A stretch of 64,000 nt of DNA from Mariniflexile sp. TRM1-10 (GTDB taxonomy: Bacteria > Bacteroidota > Bacteroidia > Flavobacteriales > Flavobacteriaceae): positions 285,501-349,500 of the forward strand of contig NZ_CP022985.1 of NCBI RefSeq assembly GCF_003425985.1, written 5' to 3'. Positions 9,405 through 18,573 of the stretch are shown in pieces. The first letter of the stretch is position 1; every line of letters starts with the position of its first letter. The notes under the pieces are model-generated. The model was not told where the DNA came from, ran no database searches, and worked only from the letters and a program-made list of their open reading frames with translations. The translations under genes and the position numbers were made by a program.

Positions 9405-9429
9405 ATCTTAAAAAATAAAAATTTACACT

Positions 9430-10950
9430 ATGAAAAAGTTAAACCTACTATTTATAGGCATACTATCTGTGTCTGCACTAAACGCTCAAGACATATCGGA
9501 TGCGTTACGCTACTCGCAAGATGAAATTCAAGGAACCGCTCGTTTTAGAGCCTTAAGTGGCGCGTTTGGTGCTCTTGGTGGCGACATGAGTGCTGTTAGC
9601 ATCAACCCTGCAAGTTCAGCTGTATTTGCACAAAGCCATGCTTCTTTTACTTTGTCAAACGTTGACACTAACAATGACACACAATACTTTAATGGTTTTA
9701 CTACCAGTGGCGAATCCAATTTTGATGTAAGCCAAGGTGGTGCGGCCTTTGTTTTTGAGAACAGAAGTAATTCGCCTTGGCGGAAATTTACAATAGGTGT
9801 CGCTTACGATAGATCCAATAATTATGACGATAATTGGAATGCTAGGGGAACGAACCCTAACAACCAATCCATCGATCTATACTTTTTAAATTATGCCGAC
9901 GGAAAACGATTGGACCAAATTTCTGCTCTACCTGGTGAATCTTTAGCTGATGCTTATACAGATATTGGGAATGTTTATGGTTTTGCCCATCAACAAGCAT
10001 TTTTAGGTTTTGAGTCTTATATTTTAGAACCCGATGCCGATGATGATGCTAATACCACTTATTTTTCAAATTTAGCTAGTGGTACTTTCAACCATAATTA
10101 TTCGTATGCGTCAACAGGCTATAACGGGAAAATTTCGTTTAACATGGCCGCACAATATGAAGACAATTTATATTTAGGATTGAATTTAAACTCACACTTT
10201 ATTGACTTTCACCGCTCAACATTATTATTCGAAAATAACTCAAACGCAGGTTCTATTGTAAACAGCATTGAATTTGAAAACAACTTATCTACCGCTGGTA
10301 ATGGGTTCTCTTTTCAATTAGGTGGTATTTTTAAATTAAGTCCAGAGTTTAGATTAGGCGTGGCCTTCGATTCGCCAATTTGGTACACTATTGAAGAGGA
10401 AACCTCCCAATACTTAGCGACAGTTAGAGACGATGGTGGCTCTAATATTACTCAAGTTGTTAACCCACAAACAATAAACGTATATCCACAATACAAACTT
10501 CAAACACCTTCAAAATTAACAGGAAGTTTAGCGTATGTATTTGGCACACAAGGATTATTAAGTTTTGATTATTCTAGAAAAGATTATAGTAAAACAAAAT
10601 TTAAACCAGAATCTGATAGCTTTTTTACAGACCAAAACGCCCTAATTGCCAACACGCTTACAGATGCCTCTACCTACCGACTTGGTGGCGAATATAAAGT
10701 AAAGCAATTTAGTTTTAGAGGCGGATACCGTTTTGAAGAAAGCCCATATAAAGATGGTACTACTGTTGGTGATTTAACTGGCTATTCACTAGGTGTTGGT
10801 TACAATTTTGGAAACACCAAACTTGATGTGACTTTCGATCAATCAAATCGCACCAACAAAACACCATTATATAATGTTGGTTTAACCGATGCAGCGGTTA
10901 TAGACAGAACAAACTCTAACGTCACATTATCGTTAAGCTTCAATATATAA
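9430..10950 (+). CDS. OmpP1/FadL-family outer-membrane transport protein
   Basis: The 506-residue protein starts with a signal peptide (MKKLNLLFIGILSVSALNAQD). The FadL hatch-like segment follows (SALRYSQDEIQGTARFRALSGAFGALGG...AVSINPASSAVF), then amphipathic beta-strands to a C-terminal NVTLSLSFNI that fits a barrel closing strand. FadL relatives import hydrophobic compounds such as fatty acids across the outer membrane. Bacteroidota members are often labelled hemin receptors without proof. It follows the lipoprotein gene by 25 bp and ends at a strong hairpin terminator. Confidence 0.88.
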   Translation: MKKLNLLFIGILSVSALNAQDISDALRYSQDEIQGTARFRALSGAFGALGGDMSAVSINPASSAVFAQSHASFTLSNVDTNNDTQYFNGFTTSGESNFDVSQGGAAFVFENRSNSPWRKFTIGVAYDRSNNYDDNWNARGTNPNNQSIDLYFLNYADGKRLDQISALPGESLADAYTDIGNVYGFAHQQAFLGFESYILEPDADDDANTTYFSNLASGTFNHNYSYASTGYNGKISFNMAAQYEDNLYLGLNLNSHFIDFHRSTLLFENNSNAGSIVNSIEFENNLSTAGNGFSFQLGGIFKLSPEFRLGVAFDSPIWYTIEEETSQYLATVRDDGGSNITQVVNPQTINVYPQYKLQTPSKLTGSLAYVFGTQGLLSFDYSRKDYSKTKFKPESDSFFTDQNALIANTLTDASTYRLGGEYKVKQFSFRGGYRFEESPYKDGTTVGDLTGYSLGVGYNFGNTKLDVTFDQSNRTNKTPLYNVGLTDAAVIDRTNSNVTLSLSFNI

Positions 10951-10964
10951 AAGTGATTTTTTTT

Positions 10965-11009
10965 AAATAATAAAAGCTTGGGTTTTAAAAATCCAAGCTT
11001 TTATTATTT
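10965..11009 (+). terminator. Strong hairpin terminator after the FadL-like gene
   Basis: AAATAATAAAAGCTTGG (10965-10981) pairs perfectly over 17 bp with CCAAGCTTTTATTATTT (10993-11009) around an 11-nt loop. Confidence 0.85.
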
Positions 11010-11079
11010 AAATTACATAGATAACACATTTGAAGATTAAAAATCGTATATCAAAAGTCGTAAATCGTATTCAAAAACG

Positions 11080-11087
11080 TATATTTG
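11080..11087 (+). promoter_or_regulatory. Candidate -7 promoter element for folE
   Basis: TATATTTG matches TAnnTTTG and is followed by CAG. It lies about 120 bp upstream of folE, after a degenerate AATCGTA repeat tract (11038-11080). No clear -33 TTG is visible. Confidence 0.35.
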
Positions 11088-11206
11088 CAGACCAAAATTG
11101 TGATTTAGTTGATAGATGAAACGTCCATAACACTAAGTAGGTATCTACTAACTTAGGATAATATGGGTGTAACATGTGACAAATTAAAGACAATAGACAA
11201 CAACAC

Positions 11207-11884
11207 ATGAAAATTAAAAATAACATAGAAGAATTCGATTCTTTAGGAGATGACCATATAGGTACATCGTCTGACACACCATTACGTAGTGATGCTTTTA
11301 AACTTACCAACGAAGAAAAAATAGACATTATTAAGGATGATGTGCGCCACATTATGGAAACCTTAGGGTTAGATTTAACAGACGATAGCTTAAATGGCAC
11401 ACCAAACCGTGTTGCCAAAATGTTTGTTAAAGAAATTTTTGGAGGCTTAGATCCAAAGAAAAAACCAAGCGCTTCTACCTTCGATAATAAATATAAATAT
11501 GGTGAAATGCTTGTTGAAAAAAACATTACGGTTTATTCAACTTGCGAGCACCATTTATTACCCATTGTTGGAAAAGCTCATATTGCTTATATTTCAAGTG
11601 GTTCGGTAGTTGGTTTATCTAAAATGAACCGTATTGTAGATTATTATGCAAAACGCCCACAAGTGCAAGAGCGTTTAACCATCCAAATTGTAAAAGAACT
11701 TCAAGAAGTTTTAAAAACCCAAGATGTAGCTTGTGTGATTGATGCAAAACATTTATGCGTAAATTCTAGAGGTATCAGAGATGTTGATAGCAGCACCGTA
11801 ACCTCTGAATTTGGAGGAAAATTTAAAGAAGAAACTACGCGTAGGGAGTTTTTGGATTATATAAAGTTAGACACAAAATTTTAA
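11207..11884 (+). CDS. folE: GTP cyclohydrolase I
   Basis: The 225-residue protein has the GTP cyclohydrolase I core: TPNRVAKMFVKEIFGGL, zinc-binding STCEHHLLPIVGKAHIAYI, VVGLSKMNRIVDYYAKRPQVQERLT, and VIDAKHLCVNSRGIRD. The zinc ligands (CEHH and the later Cys) and the catalytic His are kept. It converts GTP to dihydroneopterin triphosphate, the first step of folate (or pterin) synthesis. The N-terminal 40 residues are a non-conserved acidic extension. It precedes a pseudogene and cysS. Confidence 0.96.
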   Translation: MKIKNNIEEFDSLGDDHIGTSSDTPLRSDAFKLTNEEKIDIIKDDVRHIMETLGLDLTDDSLNGTPNRVAKMFVKEIFGGLDPKKKPSASTFDNKYKYGEMLVEKNITVYSTCEHHLLPIVGKAHIAYISSGSVVGLSKMNRIVDYYAKRPQVQERLTIQIVKELQEVLKTQDVACVIDAKHLCVNSRGIRDVDSSTVTSEFGGKFKEETTRREFLDYIKLDTKF

Positions 11885-11981
11885 ATTTGGGTGAGTTGTT
11901 TAGTTGTATGTTGTTAAGTCGTAACTAAAAATCAACTTAACGACTAAACGACAAACAACAAATAATTAAACAATAACTAAG

Positions 11982-12300
11982 ATGCATGAATATTCATTTG
12001 AAAAATTAGAAGTTTGGAAAGAAGCTATAAAACTAAGCACCAGCATATACAAAATCACTCAAACTTTTCCCGATAATGAAAAATTCGGATTAATTTCTCA
12101 AATGCGTCGATGTTCTGTTTCAATTTCATCAAATATTGACGAAGGCACAGCTAAATGAACCAATACAGATAAAGTAGATTTTATGGCTTTATCTTAATAG
12201 TGCTTCCTTAGAGCCTTTAAACCAAGCTATTGTTTCAAAAGAATTTGAATTTATTTCTGAAAAACTTATAAAATTACTAGATTTGAAGTTAAATCCATAA
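11982..12300 (+). pseudogene. Broken four-helix-bundle (S23/IVP-like) protein gene
   Basis: From ATG at 11982 the frame reads MHEYSFEKLEVWKEAIKLST..., then RRCSVSISSNIDEGTAK, a clear four-helix bundle family N-terminal half. It is cut by TGA at 12156. The same frame resumes (TNTDKVDFMALS) up to stops near 12195, and another frame continues SASLEPLNQAIVSKEFEFISEKL to 12300. So it carries a nonsense mutation and a frameshift, plus some loss around 12190. It sits between folE and cysS. A second remnant of this family is at 22129. Confidence 0.8.
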
Positions 12301-12387
12301 CCAACTAAATAAACGCTTTACGAAATCATTTTCTCAAATCATAGCATATTAACGACTTAACAACAAACAACTCACGACTTACCACCC

Positions 12388-13869
12388 ATGCAGTTATTCC
12401 AAAGCAACCAAATAAAAATATACAATTCACTTACAGGTAATAAAGAAATTTTTAAACCTATTAACGAAGGTTATATAGGCATGTATGTTTGCGGACCAAC
12501 GGTTTATAGCAATGTGCATTTAGGAAACGTGAGAACATTTATGTCTTTTGATATGATTTTTCGTTACCTAAAACATCTAGGTTACAAAGTACGTTATGTG
12601 AGGAATATTACAGATGCGGGCCATTTAGAGAATGATGCCGATGCCGGTGAAGATAAAATAACCAAAAAAGCCCGTTTAGAACAAATAGAACCTATGGAAG
12701 TCGTACAACGCTACACCGTAGATTTTCATAGTATTTTAAATACTTTCAACTTTTTACCACCTAGTATCGAACCAACGGCTACGGGACATATTATTGAACA
12801 AATTGAGCTTATTAAAGACATTATAACTAACGGATATGCTTATGAAGTAAACGGTTCTGTTTATTTTGACGTTCATAAGTTTAATGAAACCAACGATTAC
12901 GGAAAGCTAAGCAAGCGTAAACTTGAAGATTTAATCCACAACACACGTGAATTAGACGGACAAAGTGATAAAAAAAATCCGCAAGATTTTGCCCTTTGGA
13001 AAAAAGCCGAACCGCAACATATTATGCGTTGGCCTTCGCCTTGGGGTGATGGATTCCCTGGTTGGCATTTAGAATGTACCGCTATGAGTACCAAATACCT
13101 TGGCGACCAATTTGATATTCATGGTGGTGGTATGGATTTAAAATTTCCGCATCACGAATGTGAAATTGCACAAAACGAAGCCGCAAAAGGACTATCACCT
13201 GTCAACTATTGGATGCATGCCAATATGTTAGAGTTAAATGGACAACGCATGTCTAAAACCACAGGAAATACGGTAAATCCAGATGAATTGCTTTCAGGTA
13301 ACAACAAATTCTTTAGTAAAGCATTTGCACCAAGTGTGATTCGGTTTTTTATGGCGCAAGCCCATTATAGAAGCGTGCTTGATTTAACAGATGACGGCTT
13401 ATTGGCTAGTGAAAAAGGGTTTTATAGATTGATGGACGCCATTAATCTTTTAAGGGAGTTAAAACCTTCTGAAACTTCTTCAATAAATATAAACGCATGG
13501 AAACAGACTTGTTATGATGCCATGAACGACGATTTCAATTCACCAATTTTAATTGCCCATTTATTTGAAGCTGTAAAATATATCAATCAAATTAAAGACG
13601 GTTCTGAAACTATAAGTCCAGAAGATTTGTCACTTTTAAAAGTTACTATTGATGCATTTGTATTTGATATTTTAGGTCTTGAAAGTACCTCAAAAACAGA
13701 GTCAGGGACCGACAAACTATCGAGTGCCGTTGCTATTTTAATAAAATTACGCCAAGAAGCCAGAGCGAATAAAGATTTTGCTTTATCGGATAAAATTCGT
13801 GATGAATTGGCAGAAGCGGGCATTCAGTTAAAAGATGGAAAAGAAGGCACGACTTTTAGTTTGTCGTGA
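12388..13869 (+). CDS. cysS: Cysteinyl-tRNA synthetase
   Basis: The 493-residue class I synthetase has its HIGH-type motif in [20 protein letters not shown], zinc ligands (CGPT Cys, and WHLECTAM with [11 protein letters not shown]), and the KMSKS-type motif [12 protein letters not shown]-terminal DALR-like helical domain follows. It charges tRNA-Cys. The ATG at 12388 gives the normal N-terminus ([15 protein letters not shown]). It lies in a folE-cysS-yidD cluster that I recall from several Flavobacteriaceae. Confidence 0.97.
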   Translation: MQLFQSNQIKIYNSLTGNKEIFKPINEGYIGMYVCGPTVYSNVHLGNVRTFMSFDMIFRYLKHLGYKVRYVRNITDAGHLENDADAGEDKITKKARLEQIEPMEVVQRYTVDFHSILNTFNFLPPSIEPTATGHIIEQIELIKDIITNGYAYEVNGSVYFDVHKFNETNDYGKLSKRKLEDLIHNTRELDGQSDKKNPQDFALWKKAEPQHIMRWPSPWGDGFPGWHLECTAMSTKYLGDQFDIHGGGMDLKFPHHECEIAQNEAAKGLSPVNYWMHANMLELNGQRMSKTTGNTVNPDELLSGNNKFFSKAFAPSVIRFFMAQAHYRSVLDLTDDGLLASEKGFYRLMDAINLLRELKPSETSSININAWKQTCYDAMNDDFNSPILIAHLFEAVKYINQIKDGSETISPEDLSLLKVTIDAFVFDILGLESTSKTESGTDKLSSAVAILIKLRQEARANKDFALSDKIRDELAEAGIQLKDGKEGTTFSLS

Positions 13870-13945
13870 TGTTGTTGAATTGTGTAATTGTTGAATTGTT
13901 GAATCGTTTAACCGTTGAATCGTTTAATTGTTGAAGATAGTTTCG
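13870..13945. repeat. Degenerate tandem repeat (gttgaatcg/gttgaattg units)
   Basis: Six to seven imperfect copies of a 9-11-nt unit (TTGTTGAATTG, CCGTTGAATCG, AATTGTTGAA) follow the cysS stop directly. No gene is present. Confidence 0.65.
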
Positions 13946-13963
13946 TCTTAATAACTAAACTTT

Positions 13964-14091
13964 AGTACATGACAAAAATCCAAATATATTCAGATGTCAG
14001 TCTGAGCGCAGTCGAAGACATTGAAAATATTGTTTTTAATCGCATTTCGACTGCGCTCAATGTGACACTCTGCAGTTTTTGTCATGTACTA
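13964..14091. repeat. Nested palindromic element (REP-like), copy 1
   Basis: The outer inverted ends TAGTACATGACAAAAA (13964-13979) and TTTTTGTCATGTACTA (14076-14091) match perfectly. Inside is a second palindrome whose arms contain CTGAGCGCAGTCGAAGACA and TTTCGACTGCGCTCAATG. The core (13969-14085) aligns along its length with 28853-28970 with roughly a dozen substitutions. It lies between cysS and yidD and is non-coding. Confidence 0.8.
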
Positions 14092-14205
14092 AACAATAAA
14101 TAAACAAATAATAATAAATAAGTACGTCGTAAAGCTGTTTGTCGTTTAGGCGTTAAGCTCCTAAGGTATATTTCGGCTGAACTATCAAGCAAATAAACAA
14201 TAATT

Positions 14206-14427
14206 TTGAAAAAACTACTCATTGCACCATTTTTGTTCTTGATAAAAGTGTATCAAACACTTATATCGCCGCTAATGCCTGCAACATGTAGATACCAACC
14301 TACTTGCTCACACTACAGCAAAGAAGCTTTACAAAAACATGGTTTGTTTAAAGGTGGGTGGTTGGCTATAAAACGTATTTTTAGTTGCCACCCTTGGGGT
14401 GGTTCGGGTTACGACCCAGTGCCTTAA
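14206..14427 (+). CDS. yidD: Membrane protein insertion efficiency factor YidD
   Basis: The 73-residue protein has the YidD signature: [34 protein letters not shown]...[24 protein letters not shown], including the conserved Cys residues. The first segment is amphipathic and membrane-associated. The family assists YidC/Sec insertion of membrane proteins. The only start that fits the conserved length is TTG at 14206. Confidence 0.93.
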   Translation: MKKLLIAPFLFLIKVYQTLISPLMPATCRYQPTCSHYSKEALQKHGLFKGGWLAIKRIFSCHPWGGSGYDPVP

Positions 14428-14435
14428 TAAAAAGC

Positions 14436-14465
14436 GTCATTCTGAACTTGTTTCATAATCGCATC
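14436..14465. repeat. 30-bp direct repeat, left copy flanking the DUF2200 gene
   Basis: The 30-nt block beginning GTCATTCTGAACTTGTTTCA recurs at 15001-15030 with one mismatch. The two copies bracket the DUF2200 gene in the same orientation. The sequence resembles one arm of the GTCAnnnTGAGCTTGTCGAA palindromes elsewhere in the window. Confidence 0.7.
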
Positions 14466-14595
14466 ATATATTTGAATGGTAAAAATCTGAAATCATTGAC
14501 TCAGGATTCATCTATTTATGAACCTTCCTCTTAACCTTCTTCCTTGACTCTATAAAAAATTTCAATTATATTCGTTTAATAACAATACGACTATT

Positions 14596-14961
14596 ATGAA
14601 TGATACAAGCCATCACGATGAGCGTATAGCAAAAATGATATTTGCCTCAGTATATCCACATTATATCACAAAAGTGGAGAAGAAAGGCAGAACGAAAGAC
14701 GAGTTACACCAAGTCATTAAGTGGCTAACAGGTTATGAAGAAAAAAAGCTGCAGGAACTCATTGAAAAAAAAGTGACTTTTGAACAATTTTTTCAGAATG
14801 CTGACTTAAACCCTAATACGCAACTAATAACTGGTGTGATATGTGGCTATCGCATAGAAGACATTAAAAACCCATTAACACAACAGGTAAGATATTTAGA
14901 TAAGTTAGTAGATGAATTGGCAAAAGGACGCAAGATGGACAAAATATTGCGAGGTTCCTAA
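14596..14961 (+). CDS. DUF2200 family protein
   Basis: The 121-residue cytosolic protein contains [88 protein letters not shown] and KILR, the full DUF2200 pattern. The function is unknown. The family is patchily distributed and usually single-copy. Here it stands alone, bracketed by two 30-bp direct repeats (14436 and 15001), which hints at acquisition as a unit. Confidence 0.88.
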   Translation: MNDTSHHDERIAKMIFASVYPHYITKVEKKGRTKDELHQVIKWLTGYEEKKLQELIEKKVTFEQFFQNADLNPNTQLITGVICGYRIEDIKNPLTQQVRYLDKLVDELAKGRKMDKILRGS

Positions 14962-15000
14962 ATCTATTTGATAAGAATTAGACAAGTGATTGTTTTTTTC

Positions 15001-15121
15001 GTCATTCTGAACTTGTTTCAGAATCGCATCCTCCGCGCTATCACGAGCGTTCCGCTCGTGACGGCAAGTATAAAGAAGTTTTCATCATAAACTATGTGAT
15101 GTCTCCTATGGTCGACATGAC
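15001..15121. repeat. Right copy of the 30-bp repeat plus adjoining hairpin
   Basis: The GTCATTCTGAACTTGTTTCA block (15001-15030) is followed by a perfect hairpin TCACGAGCG TTC CGCTCGTGA (15041-15061). The stretch closes with GTCGACATGAC near 15112-15121. It looks like a composite of palindromic intergenic repeats between the convergent DUF2200 and pepD genes. Confidence 0.6.
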
Positions 15122-15127
15122 AAAAAA

Positions 15128-16591
15128 TTAGTTTTTCACTGGTATATTCTTCAAAACCTCCAATACAAACTTCCAATATTTTTGCACCGATGAAATCTGA
15201 GCACGTTCATCTGGAGAATGTGCGCCTTTAATAGTAGGTCCAAAACTTATCATATCCATTTCTGGATAGTTTTGCCCTAAAATACCGCATTCCAAGCCTG
15301 CATGACATGCTGCTACATGGGCTTCTTCCCCATTCATATCTTTATAAATTTTAGAAAGCACTTGCAAAATGGGCGATTTCATATTGGGTGTCCACCCAGG
15401 ATAATCACCCGAAAATTCTACTTCGCAACCTGTCAATTCAAAAGTGGCACGCAATGTATTTGCCAAATCCATTTTAGAGCTTTCAACCGACGATCGTGTT
15501 AAGCAGCCCACATGAATCTGCCCCTCTTTAACTACTACCCTAGCGATATTATTTGAGGTCTCAACCAAATCCGGAATATCGACACTCATTCTATACACAC
15601 CGTTTTGCGCTGCATACAAAGCTCTTGTAAAACCTTCTTGAACCCCTAAATCCATAATACTTTTAGGGGTTTCACAATGAGAAACTTCTATTTTTAAATC
15701 GGGTTCCATGGTTTTTAGCTCCGTTTTAATGATTTCTGCCAACTCGTTAATTTCTGTAACAAAGGTTTCTTCATGAATGGCATCAACCGCAACAATAGCC
15801 GTACTTTCTCTGGGAATGGCATTCCGTAAACTACCGCCATCAATTTCAGAAATTCGCAGTCCGAAGTTTTCAAAACCATCAAATACTAAGCGGTTCATAA
15901 TTTTATTGGCATTCCCTAAACCTTCATGGATTTGCATGCCCGAATGACCGCCTTGCAAGCCTTTAACTGTTATTTTAAACCCGATTTTAAACTCGGGCGT
16001 TTCTTCTTCTTGATAGGTTCTCGTTGCCGTTACATCGATACCGCCCGCACAGCCTACACCAATTTCATCATCTTCTTCGGTATCTAAATTCAATAAAATA
16101 CCACCAGAAAGTAAGTCGCCTTTTAAGCCCATAGCACCCGTCATACCTGTTTCTTCATCAATGGTAAACAGCGCTTCAATAGCAGGATGTGGGATGTCTT
16201 TACTTTCTAAAATGGCCATAATGGTGGCAACACCCAAACCGTTATCGGCACCCAGAGTAGTTCCTTTGGCACGTACCCAGTCGCCATCAACATACATGTC
16301 AATGCCTTGCGTCTCAAAATCGAATTCAGTATCGTTGTTTTTTTGATGCACCATATCTAAATGCGATTGCATCACGACCGTAGTTCTATTTTCCATACCA
16401 GACGTTGCTGGCTTTTTTATAATAACATTGCCAACCGCATCTTCAATGGTTTCCAATCCTAGATTTTTGCCAAAATCCTTAATAAAAGCAATAACACGTG
16501 CTTCTTTTTTTGAAGGACGAGGTACAGCGTTTAAATCGGCAAATTTATTCCAAAGGGTTTGTGGTTGAAGGTCTCTTATTTCTGAATTCAT
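15128..16591 (-). CDS. pepD: Cytosol non-specific dipeptidase (aminoacyl-histidine dipeptidase), M20 family
   Basis: The 487-residue M20 metallopeptidase keeps its metal ligands in order: MQSHLDMVH, GADNGLGVATI, DEETGMTGAMGL, NLDTEED, and C-terminal KGAHSPDERAQI. A dimerisation/lid domain (about 200-390) lies between the halves. PepD cleaves dipeptides such as Xaa-His in the cytosol. The length matches E. coli PepD (485). The TACCTTTG element at 16613-16620 lies 22 bp upstream of the ATG. The gene is monocistronic. Confidence 0.95.
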   Translation of the reverse strand: MNSEIRDLQPQTLWNKFADLNAVPRPSKKEARVIAFIKDFGKNLGLETIEDAVGNVIIKKPATSGMENRTTVVMQSHLDMVHQKNNDTEFDFETQGIDMYVDGDWVRAKGTTLGADNGLGVATIMAILESKDIPHPAIEALFTIDEETGMTGAMGLKGDLLSGGILLNLDTEEDDEIGVGCAGGIDVTATRTYQEEETPEFKIGFKITVKGLQGGHSGMQIHEGLGNANKIMNRLVFDGFENFGLRISEIDGGSLRNAIPRESTAIVAVDAIHEETFVTEINELAEIIKTELKTMEPDLKIEVSHCETPKSIMDLGVQEGFTRALYAAQNGVYRMSVDIPDLVETSNNIARVVVKEGQIHVGCLTRSSVESSKMDLANTLRATFELTGCEVEFSGDYPGWTPNMKSPILQVLSKIYKDMNGEEAHVAACHAGLECGILGQNYPEMDMISFGPTIKGAHSPDERAQISSVQKYWKFVLEVLKNIPVKN

Positions 16592-16612
16592 AATATTTCC
16601 AATAGTGTTTTA

Positions 16613-16620
16613 CAAAGGTA
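16613..16620 (-). promoter_or_regulatory. Candidate -7 promoter element for pepD
   Basis: TACCTTTG on the minus strand fits TAnnTTTG exactly and lies 22 bp before the pepD ATG. A clear -33 TTG is not seen. Confidence 0.4.
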
Positions 16621-16758
16621 AGTATTACCATTTAGGTTCCTTGAAAATCTAATAAATTTCATTAACTATTAATTCACCTATTATAGAAACCAAAGATCAA
16701 TGTAAGCTAACGCAACCTTTCAATTCTTTTGTCATCTAGTTATAAAGAATCATAAAAG

Positions 16759-17448
16759 ATGAAAACTGGATACACATTATTAATCGCTCTTCTTCTATTA
16801 GCTTGTCAAAGTAATACTGAAATAGATGTAAACCCGGAAAATTTACTAATTGGTAATTGGATTGATTCAAGTTATGACAATGAAACTATAACGTTTCAAC
16901 GAGCAGTAAGTTTAAATGAAAATGCTCCAGGTATATCTTTTAAGGAAAATTCTGTTTTTATACAAAGAACATCTGGCTGGTGTGGAACGCCTCCATTAAC
17001 TTTTTATGATAATCAAGGAACATGGAAAAGCCAAGAATCCCTTATATTAATATCTCTTGAAAATTTTCCTGGAAATTTTCAGTGGAGAATTATTTCTCTT
17101 GATAATAACCAATTAATTGTTAAAAGAGAGTTATCAGAACAAGAAATAGACCATCAAAATTTAATGAATTTGTTTGATGAGATTAGTACACTATCTCATA
17201 GTATTTCTTGTACAGATTCTAATAACTGGAGCTTCACTCCCTACGGAACAAAAGCGTGTGGTGGCCCTCAAGGTTTTATTGCTTATTCAAATGAAATTGA
17301 TACCGTGCAATTTTTGCAAAAAGTTGAAGCATACAATTTAGCTGAAAAACAATATAATATTAAATGGTCCATTTCATCAACATGTGATGTTCCACAACAG
17401 CCTACATCTATAGAATGCCAAAACGGTTATCCTGTTTTTAAATACTAA
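16759..17448 (+). CDS. Hypothetical lipoprotein
   Basis: The 229-residue protein has a lipoprotein signal (MKTGYTLLIALLLLACQSN, lipobox Cys near residue 16). The body has a lipocalin-like feel (LLIGNWIDSSYDNETITFQ, GTWKSQESLILISL), then Cys-containing segments (ISCTDSNNW, GTKACGGPQGFIAYS, STCDVPQQPTSIECQNG). The C-terminal part resembles small proteins with the GTKACGGPxxFIAYS motif, whose function I do not know. It is followed 45 bp later by the DUF3810 gene. Confidence 0.7.
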   Translation: MKTGYTLLIALLLLACQSNTEIDVNPENLLIGNWIDSSYDNETITFQRAVSLNENAPGISFKENSVFIQRTSGWCGTPPLTFYDNQGTWKSQESLILISLENFPGNFQWRIISLDNNQLIVKRELSEQEIDHQNLMNLFDEISTLSHSISCTDSNNWSFTPYGTKACGGPQGFIAYSNEIDTVQFLQKVEAYNLAEKQYNIKWSISSTCDVPQQPTSIECQNGYPVFKY

Positions 17449-17493
17449 TAATATATCAATCGTCATTAATGAACATTTGTTTATTTTTGGCAC

Positions 17494-18573
17494 ATGCTGA
17501 AAAACACAAAAACTATTATTGCACTTTTATTGATACCACAATACCTTTTGGTAAAATGGATATCAAATTACCCCGAAGTTATAGAAAGATATTACAGCGA
17601 AGGTGTTTACCCCTATATTTCCAAAGCATTCAGATATACATTGGGCTGGCTACCGTTTTCATTTGGTGATTTAGTATATGCAGCCGCTATTATATACATT
17701 ATTAGATGGTTTTTTATAAACCAAAAACACCTGCTAAGAGACACTAAATTGTGGATTGTTAGTGCGGCATGCGCAGTGTCCATGATCTATTTTGCGTTTC
17801 ATTTGTTTTGGGGCCTGAATTATTACCGTTTGCCACTGCATAAAAGCTTGGGTTTAAACGCTGATTACACCACCGAACAATTAATTAATGTCACCAAAAG
17901 ACTGATTAAAAAATCAAACGGCATTTACACACAAATAGCTGGAAACGACACCTTAAAAATTGACATTCCGTATAGCAAAAAAAACATCCTAAGGATGGCT
18001 CCTTTGGGCTATACAAACTTAAAGAAGACCTTCCCTGATTTAGAATACCACCCAAAAAGCATTAAAAAATCGTTGTTTAGCTACCCTTTAACTTACATGG
18101 GGTTTAGTGGGTATTTAAATCCGTTAACAAACGAAGCGCAGGTTGATGCACTGATTCCTGTTTATTTGTTTCCCACAACGTCCTCGCATGAAATAGCACA
18201 CCAATTAGGATATGCCGCCGAAAACGAAGCCAATTTTATTGGTTGTTTAGCCGCCATAAACCACGACGATATTTACTTTAATTACTCGGGCTACACTTTT
18301 GCACTTCGCTTTTGTTTAAATGAAATTGCGAAGCGTGATGAAATCTTATTTGATGAACTATACCAAACTGTCAACAAAGGTGTTTTAAATAATTATAAAG
18401 AAGCCCGCGATTTTTGGGACAGCTACGAAAACCCTTTGGAACCACTTTTTAAAAGCACATACAGTTCGTACCTAAAAGCCAATAAACAAGCAAAAGGCAT
18501 GGAAAGTTACAGCTATGTTGTAGCATTGTTGGTTAATTATTTTGAAAAAGAACCCGATTTAATTTACAATTAG
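17494..18573 (+). CDS. DUF3810 family membrane protein with HExxH motif
   Basis: The 359-residue protein has three N-terminal membrane segments (about residues 5-20, 50-70, 85-110), then a soluble domain. That domain includes FWGLNYYRLPLHKSLGL, YMGFSGYLNPLTNEAQVD and TSSHEIAHQLGYAAENEANFIG. The HEIAH plus downstream E is a zincin-type signature, so a zinc metallopeptidase activity is plausible but unproven. DUF3810 is common in Bacteroidota. Its last 15 bp overlap the 3' end of the convergent T9SS gene. Confidence 0.85.
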   Translation: MLKNTKTIIALLLIPQYLLVKWISNYPEVIERYYSEGVYPYISKAFRYTLGWLPFSFGDLVYAAAIIYIIRWFFINQKHLLRDTKLWIVSAACAVSMIYFAFHLFWGLNYYRLPLHKSLGLNADYTTEQLINVTKRLIKKSNGIYTQIAGNDTLKIDIPYSKKNILRMAPLGYTNLKKTFPDLEYHPKSIKKSLFSYPLTYMGFSGYLNPLTNEAQVDALIPVYLFPTTSSHEIAHQLGYAAENEANFIGCLAAINHDDIYFNYSGYTFALRFCLNEIAKRDEILFDELYQTVNKGVLNNYKEARDFWDSYENPLEPLFKSTYSSYLKANKQAKGMESYSYVVALLVNYFEKEPDLIYN

